Of a stretch of DNA of 64,000 nucleotides, positions 46,223 through 52,593 are shown piece after piece; positions within the stretch are counted from its first letter, which is position 1, and each line of letters opens with the position of its first letter. Origin of the DNA: Allobosea sp. WAO. Lineage in GTDB: Bacteria; Pseudomonadota; Alphaproteobacteria; Rhizobiales; Beijerinckiaceae. The stretch lies in contig NZ_JXTJ01000002.1 in assembly GCF_001509835.1 (NCBI RefSeq), positions 1 through 64,000 of the forward strand, in the 5' to 3' direction. The translations under genes and the position numbers were made by a program. The notes below the pieces were generated by a model. It was not told where the DNA came from. It was given only the letters and a program-made list of their open reading frames with translations, and did not search any database.

Positions 46223-47137
46223 CTACATTTTTGGTCCCGGGGATCCGAATGTTCCGCGGCAATCGGGCCGATTGGAACCGGGCGGACAGTTTTGGCCGGT
46301 TCCACGAACTGTCCCGGGTGTGGCCTCAGGAGTGGGCAGTTCGACTTTCGCCGGAAGCGGGTTGTTCCCGCCCCAGACCTGATTGTCATTGCCGCTGTAA
46401 CCGCCTTTCCCTCCGCCGGTGAGCCATATCGTCCTCGGCTTCGACGGTACGAACGTCACGACGAGAGTATTTCCGGTCGAGCCCTTGGTTTCGCCCGATG
46501 CGGTGACGGCAAGCGGCGCTACACCCAAGGTGCCATCAGCGCCGAATTTTGAGCTCAAGGTGACGCCAAGTTTGAAGGTGTTGTCAGCGTTGCTGGTTTG
46601 GAAGCAGATGCGGTTTTCGACCTTGCTGCTCTTGATGAGGCTGTCTCGCAGATTGATGAGGGCGCCGGCGATTGGCGCGGTCTCCACATTCTCCTGGCCA
46701 ACATATCGAAAATTCGAATTTTTGAGAGGCGACGCCGAAAACGTGAGCTCCTGCGTATCGGCCCGCGAGGATGAGAACGAGAAGCCTCCGCCCAAAGTGG
46801 CCCCGCCGACAGGGATCGGGGCTACGTCGAGCCCCAGAGAACCGCTTTTCTCCGTGGTCATGAGCAGGGTGATCTTGACGCTTTTGATATCGAAGTCGAT
46901 CAGGCCGTTGCCGCACGGGTTCGTTGAGGACTGCTCGACTAGTCGTTGGCGACCTTCTCGGGAGTTCTGGTAGGCGACATAGATGCTGACCTGCCGCTTC
47001 AGATCGTCGACGACACGCTGGATCTGATCGGCCGTTATCGCCTCCCGCGCTGCGAACTCGTTCGCGCATCCGCCGATGCTGCACAAGAGGAGCAGCGCTG
47101 CTACTCCGCGGATGAGGCCACCCGTCACCGCTCTCAC
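46223..47137 (-). CDS. Unknown lipoprotein with trypco2-like beta domain
   Basis: This 304-residue protein starts at GTG. A lipobox (LLCSIGGC, Cys near residue 24) predicts lipid anchoring. A short helix follows (AITADQIQRVVDDLKRQVS), then a beta-rich module, GLIDFDIKSVKITLLMTTEKSG, with GGGFSFSSSRADTQELTFSAS. This resembles by eye the trypco2 (trypsin-co-occurring) domain of prokaryotic conflict systems. The tail (about 240-304) is Gly/Pro/Asn-rich. No trypsin-like or NTPase partner is adjacent. Neither the fold call nor a function is certain. Confidence 0.6.
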   Translation of the reverse strand: MRAVTGGLIRGVAALLLLCSIGGCANEFAAREAITADQIQRVVDDLKRQVSIYVAYQNSREGRQRLVEQSSTNPCGNGLIDFDIKSVKITLLMTTEKSGSLGLDVAPIPVGGATLGGGFSFSSSRADTQELTFSASPLKNSNFRYVGQENVETAPIAGALINLRDSLIKSSKVENRICFQTSNADNTFKLGVTLSSKFGADGTLGVAPLAVTASGETKGSTGNTLVVTFVPSKPRTIWLTGGGKGGYSGNDNQVWGGNNPLPAKVELPTPEATPGTVRGTGQNCPPGSNRPDCRGTFGSPGPKM

Positions 47138-47350
47138 CCCCTGACGCTACGTCGCCTACTTGTTACAGGCGGTCGCGTCCAACGCCATCGCGACCAAGGG
47201 TGTATTCGGGCCAATCCCGCAGTGGCCCGTGGAGCCACGAGGGGGGTCCGTCCTCGCCCGGCAAAGGGGGACTAGACAGCATCTTGCATGCTAGAGGAAC
47301 GAGTTAACGCTTTGGAAACTTTCTTCCAGTTATGGTGGGCGCAGGTTCGA

Positions 47351-47695
47351 TCAGCCCTTGTTGGCGATCTGCATCGTGGACCACGCTAGGAACCCCGCAA
47401 CGGCGACGTCCTTGGGCCAACCCGCCTTGGTGGCACGAAGCAGCACCGCCCGAAGGGTGACATCGAGGGCACGAGCGGCGTCCAACATGGCGGCCTCGCT
47501 TGAACTCCATTGGAGTGATGACGGGGATTCAATCTTCTGACGCACCAGGACACTCAGGATTAGGTCCATGTGATCAGGAGGCCCGTCCTTCGCCCAGTTT
47601 TGTACCGTGCGAATGGGTAGTCTGTATTCACGGGCGAAGCTGGACTGCGTGTGGCCCAGCGAGGCCAGTGCCTCTTTGAAGGCAGCTCCGTCCAT
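47351..47695 (-). CDS. Small XRE-like HTH protein
   Basis: This 114-residue protein has an N-terminal helix-turn-helix of XRE/phage-repressor type (residues about 5-38: LGHTQSSFAREYRLPIRTVQNWAKDG). It resembles the N-terminal domain of antitoxin or excisionase-type regulators. The C-terminal 60 residues (DAARALDVTLRAVLLRATKAG) are helical and unrecognised. It is divergent from the 47954 gene; a near-perfect palindrome between them (47848-47877) is its likely operator. Confidence 0.75.
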   Translation of the reverse strand: MDGAAFKEALASLGHTQSSFAREYRLPIRTVQNWAKDGPPDHMDLILSVLVRQKIESPSSLQWSSSEAAMLDAARALDVTLRAVLLRATKAGWPKDVAVAGFLAWSTMQIANKG

Positions 47696-47847
47696 CTGCT
47701 TCCTGTTGCGTCGAGCAGTGGTGTGAATCAGCCGGCCAGTCTTGTGCCTGCACGATCACCACTCTTTCCCGAGGGTGCAAGCCACAGAGTTAATGAGACG
47801 TTGAGATCAATCCGTGCTCGACGGGTGTCGATTCATGATCGAGTCAT

Positions 47848-47877
47848 GGATTGCACCAAATTGGTGTAGCTCAATCC
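47848..47877. promoter_or_regulatory. Operator-like double palindrome
   Basis: CACCAA-A-TTGGTG (47854-47866) is a perfect inverted repeat with a single central base. It is framed by GGATTG (47848-47853) and CAATCC (47872-47877), a second inverted pair. It lies in the divergent promoter region, 77 bases before the DUF6634-like gene and 153 bases from the HTH gene. It is probably the binding site of the HTH protein. Confidence 0.55.
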
Positions 47878-47953
47878 TTGCTAACCGCTCCCGGTCGAGC
47901 CTCGCTCCCGCCGCGAAGATTCACGCTGCCCGTCCACCAACTGGAGATCGAGA

Positions 47954-48298
47954 ATGCCGTTCGACAACCCGCAAATGCGCGCGGGAGCATTGGAGAGGAT
48001 TCGCCTCCTCCAGATGCTCACTGACGATCTGACCGACATAATCGCCGGAACGCGGCCCACCCCGCAGGACCTCGAGGAAGCGGTCGTCATGCGCAGCTTC
48101 ATGATCGGCCAGCACCAGGTCCCGTGCCTTATCGGTCTGGCCGAAGGCCATCCCCGCCTCGGCACCAAGCTGGTCACCACATCCCAGCTCTTCTGCGTCG
48201 ACCCGCACGGCAAGTGGGCTCGCACCTTCTCCCGTTTCTATCGGCTGGAAGGCGGGCCATTGCCGGAAGCGCTTCCCCGGCGGAGGACCGTGCCGTGA
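47954..48298 (+). CDS. DUF6634-like small protein
   Basis: This 114-residue protein has a helical N-terminal half (RIRLLQMLTDDLTDIIAG, TPQDLEEAVV). Its second half is VPCLIGLAEGHPRLGTKLVTTSQLF, then WARTFSRFYRLEG. It resembles by memory the DUF6634 family found in Hyphomicrobiales genomic islands; no function is known. Its TGA overlaps the GTG of the next gene (GTGA), so the two are coupled. It is the first gene of the cluster that ends with the AAA+/M41 protease. Confidence 0.6.
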   Translation: MPFDNPQMRAGALERIRLLQMLTDDLTDIIAGTRPTPQDLEEAVVMRSFMIGQHQVPCLIGLAEGHPRLGTKLVTTSQLFCVDPHGKWARTFSRFYRLEGGPLPEALPRRRTVP

Positions 48299-48927
48299 AA
48301 CTGCACCCCTCCAAGGCGGCCGGGTCATTCGAAGTCAATTGCGACGGCGGCCGCCAACTCATCATCCATATGGAGGCAGACCCCCGCGCTCATTCCTTCG
48401 CCAGCTTCGACTTCAACTCCATCCTGCCGCCCCACAGAGCCGATGCCTTCCACGGCCTTTCAGCATATCTCCTGCGCCACGAAGTCGGCGTCTTCGTCAT
48501 CGCCGTCAAAGCCCACGACTTCGCCAGCAGCAGCCATCTCCGCCAGAGCTGGCTCGAAGCCGATCGTATCCTCGCGAGCCGCAACATCTGGCTGTTCTCC
48601 ACGACCAGCGAAGCGCTCCAGTCCGAGCCTGCCTGGTCCAACGCGCAGCAGATCGCCCGGTGCGCACGCGCGGAAGTCCATCCTCTCGACGAGGCCCGCG
48701 TCGTCGACTTCCTCCTCGATGTTGGCCACGCGCCTCTCATGGAATGCGTGAGGCGATGCGAGGCCAGCCAAGACAGCTGCGATGCCGCTCTCAAGCTCGT
48801 TTCCGCCGGCGTCCTTCATTTCGACGCCTCCAAACCACTCTCCCTAAATAGCCAGGTGCGTCTTCACCCCTACGCACCTGTGTCATCCATCCCCTGGATG
48901 CAGCCTGCAAGCTCATCTCATGGGTAG
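48295..48927 (+). CDS. Unknown 210-residue protein upstream of the AAA+ protease
   Basis: The GTG start overlaps the previous stop codon. No named family was recognised. Residues 10-75 look like alternating strands (SFEVNCDGGRQLIIHMEAD, FASFDFNSILP, VGVFVIAVKAHDF). Residues 85-165 are mixed and contain WLEADRILASRNIWLFSTTSEAL and WSNAQQIARCARAEVHPLDEARVVDFL. The order strand-Asp...VxVK followed by a helical wing recalls PD-(D/E)xK nucleases such as TnsA, but no complete active site can be assigned, so this is only a possibility. It lies 197 bases before the AAA+ gene, with a 15-bp inverted repeat between. Confidence 0.6.
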   Translation: MKLHPSKAAGSFEVNCDGGRQLIIHMEADPRAHSFASFDFNSILPPHRADAFHGLSAYLLRHEVGVFVIAVKAHDFASSSHLRQSWLEADRILASRNIWLFSTTSEALQSEPAWSNAQQIARCARAEVHPLDEARVVDFLLDVGHAPLMECVRRCEASQDSCDAALKLVSAGVLHFDASKPLSLNSQVRLHPYAPVSSIPWMQPASSSHG

Positions 48928-48962
48928 CAGGTAGCAGGTATCGTCATCTGCTACCTGCTACC
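48923..48962. repeat. Perfect 15-bp inverted repeat with internal tandem GTAGCAG
   Basis: GGTAGCAGGTAGCAG (48923-48937) is exactly complementary to 48948-48962 across a 10-base loop. With one bulge the pairing extends outward through CTCATG/CATGAG to about 21 bp. Each arm holds two tandem copies of GTAGCAG. It overlaps the end of the 210-residue gene and precedes the AAA+ gene. A near-identical single arm recurs at 57857-57875. Confidence 0.75.
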
Positions 48963-49124
48963 TCATGAGTCCACGACTCCGCCCCGCCTACGTGTCTGGG
49001 CAACAGACATCTCAGCTTTCCATCGACATCGAACCGGCTTCAGCGCGGGCCTTCGTGGCCATGCCTGCGCCCCTCCCTGCTCTCCCTAGGCACCTATCCA
49101 CCCTCACATCCACAGGCACACGCC

Positions 49125-51263
49125 ATGAACGTCAACGTTCTGCTCGAAGACGATTTCCCGCCCGAAGATGACGATCAGCCCCGCATTCGCCCGTCGATTT
49201 ATCTGGCTGAACTGATGCTCGCCGACGCGATTCCACCGGCCATGCAGCGCGATCTCACGCGGAAGCGGAGCATCGTCATCATCCTCGAAGCTCCCTCCAA
49301 AGGCTGGTTCGAACTCCTTCAGACCAGCGTCCGTTTCGACTTCCGGCCGGCCGAGCTCATCACCAGGGAGGAGAAGCTCAACAAGAACGCCGCGCTAACA
49401 CAGAACCACGCACTGCGGACGTCGATCGAGGTCGGCCACTCCCTTGTTGCCATGGTGACCGACGCCGAAACGCAGCTGTCTCCCGAACTCATCGCGGCAG
49501 CCGATTATCGGGTCCGCATCCCCTGCCCCACGAACGCCCAGCTGAAAGCCACACTTCGGGCCTTCTACGGCAACAAGCGCATCGGCAAGCTACCGCCCGA
49601 CATCGGGACCAAACTCCACGCCAGCGTTATCTTCTCGGCAATGCGCCCCGGTGAAAACGCGGGCCGCGCTGTCGCTCGCCTCACCGAGCTGGATCGGCGC
49701 ATCCGGCTCGGCCTCGCGTCGAACTCCAGCGATGCCAGCAGGCCCTCTCTTTCAGAACTAACCGGCTACGGCGCGGCCAAGGATTGGGGCCTGGCGCTTG
49801 CCCGAGACCTCCAGGCCTATCGCCGCGGCGAGATTGCCTGGGCAGAGCTCAGCACCGCCGCTCTCCTTCATGGTGCACCCGGCACTGGAAAAACTCTGTT
49901 TGCCGGTGCTCTCGCGCGGTCGTGCAGCATCCCCTTCATCACCACGTCGCTTGGGCAGCTCTTCGCCAGCACCGACGGCTACCTGAGCTCGCTGATCAAG
50001 GCCCTGGACCAGATCTTCAAAAGCGCGCGAGAGCAGGCCCCGAGCGTTCTCTTCATCGACGAGATCGACGCAATTCCGAACCGGGCGAGCCTCGACAGCC
50101 GCCACCGTCAATACTGGTCAAGCTTGGTCACGCATTTGCTCAAGCTGCTCGACGAGGCCCGCCATGGCGTTATCGTCGTTGCGGCGACCAACATGATCAG
50201 TCACCTCGATACCGCCCTGACCCGGGCCGGGCGCCTCGAACTCCATTTCGAGATCAAGCCGCCCACGGCCAACGAACTCATAGGCGTCTTTCGCTTCCAT
50301 CTTGCCAGCCGCCTCTCCGAGCCGGAACTCATTGCGCTCGCTCAGCTCGCCCAGGGTTCGACTGGAGCGGATATCGCCTTCCGCTCCAAGGTCGCCATCT
50401 CCGATGCGCGCCGCGCCGATCGTCCACTTACCTTCCAGGACGTTGCAGCCCAATTCCTGAAGGACGATGTGGATGGAGCGGACCTTCGCCGCATCGCGAT
50501 CCACGAAGCCGGGCACGCAGTCGCTGCACTCGCGCTCGGCCGCCATGTCGACCACGCCTCGACGGTCTCAACAGGCGTGCGAGCCGGCGGGATCCTGACA
50601 GACGGGGTTGGCGGCATCGGCACCAGACAGCGCCTTGATGACCAGGTCGTCATCATGCTCGCCGGCAGGGCCGCCGAAATCCTGATGCTCGGCGAAGGCT
50701 CCTCCGGCTGCCATGTCGACCTTGCGCTTGCGACGACCTATGCCTGCGCCATCCATGGATCTTTCGGTCTCGGCGCCGCCCTTCTTCAGCGCGCGCCCGC
50801 CAACGACGCGGCGCGAGCTCTCGCAGATCCCAGGTTCCGCGAGCAGATCGAAGCCGAGCTCCACATCCTCGACGAACGCTGCATGAAGCTGTTGTCCGAC
50901 CATCGGCGCCAACTCATGGACATCGCCGACGCGCTGGAGCAGAGGCGCACCTTGAGCGGCGACGAACTCCGTAAACTCTTCGCATGCCCCCCGAGGAACT
51001 CGCCGCCCTCAACCGCGCGATCGTCCGGCTCCTCGATCGCTGGCAGGTCGACGACGCAACTGGCGCTCGCATCCTCGCCCTCGACCCGCAGGCCTATGAC
51101 GCCTGGCGCCGCGGCGAGCTCTCTGTGTTCGACGGCGACCTCAAGCTGCGGTGCATCCTGTTGCTCCACATCCATGTCCAGCTCCGCGCTCTCTTCGTGG
51201 ATCGGAGACGCGGATACGCCTGGATGCGCCGGCGCAATGATGCCTTCGGCCAGGCACCATTGA
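49125..51263 (+). CDS. Soluble AAA+ ATPase with M41 (FtsH-like) peptidase domain
   Basis: This 712-codon frame has no membrane segment, unlike FtsH. Residues 45-195 look like a degenerate AAA domain (SLVAMVTDAETQLSPELIAA mimics the sensor-1 strand) without a Walker A. The active AAA domain has HGAPGTGKT near 249 and VLFIDEIDAIPNR near 307, then VVAATNMISHLDTALTRAGRLELHF. The M41 peptidase has HEAGH near 460 and the third zinc ligand Asp in HVDLALATTY near 532, so it appears catalytically complete. Residues beyond about 622 are Ser/Pro-rich translation through the next gene's frame, probably not original. It is probably an ATP-dependent protease with an unknown target. Confidence 0.85.
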   Translation: MNVNVLLEDDFPPEDDDQPRIRPSIYLAELMLADAIPPAMQRDLTRKRSIVIILEAPSKGWFELLQTSVRFDFRPAELITREEKLNKNAALTQNHALRTSIEVGHSLVAMVTDAETQLSPELIAAADYRVRIPCPTNAQLKATLRAFYGNKRIGKLPPDIGTKLHASVIFSAMRPGENAGRAVARLTELDRRIRLGLASNSSDASRPSLSELTGYGAAKDWGLALARDLQAYRRGEIAWAELSTAALLHGAPGTGKTLFAGALARSCSIPFITTSLGQLFASTDGYLSSLIKALDQIFKSAREQAPSVLFIDEIDAIPNRASLDSRHRQYWSSLVTHLLKLLDEARHGVIVVAATNMISHLDTALTRAGRLELHFEIKPPTANELIGVFRFHLASRLSEPELIALAQLAQGSTGADIAFRSKVAISDARRADRPLTFQDVAAQFLKDDVDGADLRRIAIHEAGHAVAALALGRHVDHASTVSTGVRAGGILTDGVGGIGTRQRLDDQVVIMLAGRAAEILMLGEGSSGCHVDLALATTYACAIHGSFGLGAALLQRAPANDAARALADPRFREQIEAELHILDERCMKLLSDHRRQLMDIADALEQRRTLSGDELRKLFACPPRNSPPSTARSSGSSIAGRSTTQLALASSPSTRRPMTPGAAASSLCSTATSSCGASCCSTSMSSSALSSWIGDADTPGCAGAMMPSARHH

Positions 51264-51334
51264 GAATGCTCGCCAGCGGCCGGCTGAGCGACCTCGTGCG
51301 CCTCCATGCCTACCTCACCGCCGAACCCTGGTGA
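50984..51334 (+). CDS. MbcA/ParS/Xre antitoxin-like protein
   Basis: This 116-residue protein has the helical DUF2384 (MbcA/ParS, toxin-binding) layout: WQVDDATGARILALDPQAYDAWRRGE (degenerate HTH part), LLLHIHVQLRALFVDRRRGYAWMRRRNDAFG and PLRMLASGRLSDLVRLHAYLTAE. Usual partners are RES-domain toxins that destroy NAD+, but no RES gene is present. It is read in a different frame from, and overlaps by 280 bases, the end of the AAA+/M41 frame. Its stop overlaps the GTG of the next small gene. It may be an adaptor or substrate of the protease. Confidence 0.75.
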   Translation: MPPEELAALNRAIVRLLDRWQVDDATGARILALDPQAYDAWRRGELSVFDGDLKLRCILLLHIHVQLRALFVDRRRGYAWMRRRNDAFGQAPLRMLASGRLSDLVRLHAYLTAEPW

Positions 51335-51567
51335 GCAATCCACGAACCAGCGAGACTGGAGTCCACAAAGCGATGCTTACCACTCCGATTGAGTCCCTGA
51401 TCAAGGCCATCGCGCGGCTTGAAATCTACGAGTCGCTAAAAACGCAGCACCGCCCGCATAATCCATTCTGGAGTGTTTCTTCGCCAGAAGATGCAGAATT
51501 CTCGGTAAAACCAACCCGGAAAGCTGAGAAATCGGGCCTGCCTCAGGAACCTCGGCGGAAGCGATAA
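51331..51567 (+). CDS. Small unknown protein, last of the protease cluster
   Basis: This 78-residue frame begins at a GTG overlapping the previous stop (GTGA). An internal ATG at 51373 gives 64 residues. The sequence is IESLIKAIARLEIYESLKTQ followed by a basic tail ending EPRRKR. No family was recognised. The same GTGA coupling occurs at 48295 in this cluster, which supports its being translated. Confidence 0.45.
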   Translation: MSNPRTSETGVHKAMLTTPIESLIKAIARLEIYESLKTQHRPHNPFWSVSSPEDAEFSVKPTRKAEKSGLPQEPRRKR

Positions 51568-51640
51568 TCCCCGTCCACCGAAAACAGTTTTATGGATTTG
51601 AATCGAAAATCAGTTTCGAGTAATTTCTGACGGTACCCAA

Positions 51641-51858
51641 CGAGGAACCGCACGAGATGGCTCTCCCGCGAGCATATCAGGTCAGGATGAGGAGCGCGCT
51701 TGCAGCGCTCGGCCCGACCTGTGCCGGGATCGGCGAGCGGCATAGCCAGGCTCGATCCGGCTGATCTGAAGCCCCGCCAGGGGCATCCCGACCATCATCA
51801 GAATGCATTCTTGACCGCTGGAAGCCTGTGCGCTTCGCGGTCCCAGAGGACCTGTACC
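51641..51858 (+). repeat. Structured leader, copy 1 (before truncated recombinase)
   Basis: About 218 bases align with 52373-52593, both directly upstream of a serine-recombinase start codon. A conserved hairpin GACCGC-TG-GAAGC...GCTTC-GCGGTC (51813-51842) precedes the AGAGGA ribosome binding site. Identity stretches include GGCCCGACCTGTGCCGGGAT and TCCCAGAGGACCTGTA. It may be a cis-acting RNA leader, operator region or recombination site. Confidence 0.7.
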
Positions 51859-52356
51859 ATGCGCATCCATCATCTCGTCGCGAAGCTGATCGCCATCCTC
51901 AACAAGACGAACGCGAGCATCGCCGCGGCCAAACCCGAAACTCTGCCCCGGCTCAAGGAAGGAGCGGCGCGCGCCATCCCACCGAATGCGATGGCCGAGA
52001 CAACGCCGACATGGGCGCCGAAGCTGCGCGTTGTCGGCTACGCTCGGCGGTCGAGCGCGAAGGAGTTCAACGACTCGGTCGAACGACAGGAGAAGTTGAT
52101 CAACGATGTGGCTGTCGCCCGACGCGGTCGCATCGTCGATCACATGTACGTCGATGAGAAAGGCGGCGGACGCACCATGGAGCGCCCCGCTCTGCAGCGA
52201 TTGCTTGAGGACGCCAGGAACGGTGAGATCGACATCGTCATCGTCGAGCATCAGGACCGCCTCGCGCGAAGCCTCAGCGTCATCAACGAGCTCGAAGATC
52301 TGTTGAAGCTCCACGGTGTCACGCTGATGGTCGGCTGGCAGAACCGCTTCGCATAG
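51859..52356 (+). pseudogene. Truncated serine recombinase (catalytic domain only)
   Basis: This 165-residue remnant is homologous to the N-terminal part of the recombinase at 52594. It keeps the catalytic motif VVGYARRSSAKEFNDSVERQEKLINDV and the HQDRLARS box (IEDIDRLARD in the intact copy). It stops after LHGVTLMVGW, at the end of the resolvase domain, with no recombinase domain or zinc ribbon. It could still be expressed as a dominant-negative or regulatory fragment, but degeneration after tandem duplication is simpler. Confidence 0.75.
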
Positions 52357-52372
52357 CTCCGCCCCTGCCCTG

Positions 52373-52593
52373 CGAGGAGCCTCAGCCAATGCCGATCCCG
52401 GAGACACACAAGATCAGGACCAGGAGCGCCCTGGCAGCGTTCGGCCCGACCTGTGCCGGGATCTGCGAGCGGCACGGCCAGGCCCGATCCCGCTGATCTG
52501 AAGCCCCGCCCCCAGGGGCATTCCCCCAATCAACCGATGTCAGTTTCGACCGCTGGAAGTCTGTGAGCTTCGCGGTCCCAGAGGACCTGTATT
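52373..52593 (+). repeat. Structured leader, copy 2 (before intact recombinase)
   Basis: This is the second copy of the 220-base leader. The hairpin is conserved (GACCGC at 52548-52553, GCGGTC at 52572-52577); within the stem the inner arm changes GAAGC to GAAGT, which still pairs by G-U. Conservation of pairing rather than exact sequence supports an RNA or protein-binding function. Confidence 0.7.

Noticed and set aside
48295-48927. Idea that the 210-residue protein is a TnsA-like endonuclease
   Set aside because: The strand-helix order is suggestive, but no full PD-(D/E)xK set can be assigned, and no TnsB/TnsC genes are near. Kept only as a remark in the feature.
51587-51601. 15-base identity GTTTTATGGATTTGA shared with 55379-55393 (opposite strand)
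   Set aside because: No similarity extends beyond the 15 bases, and the two sites sit at different distances from genes; could be chance in AT-rich spacers.
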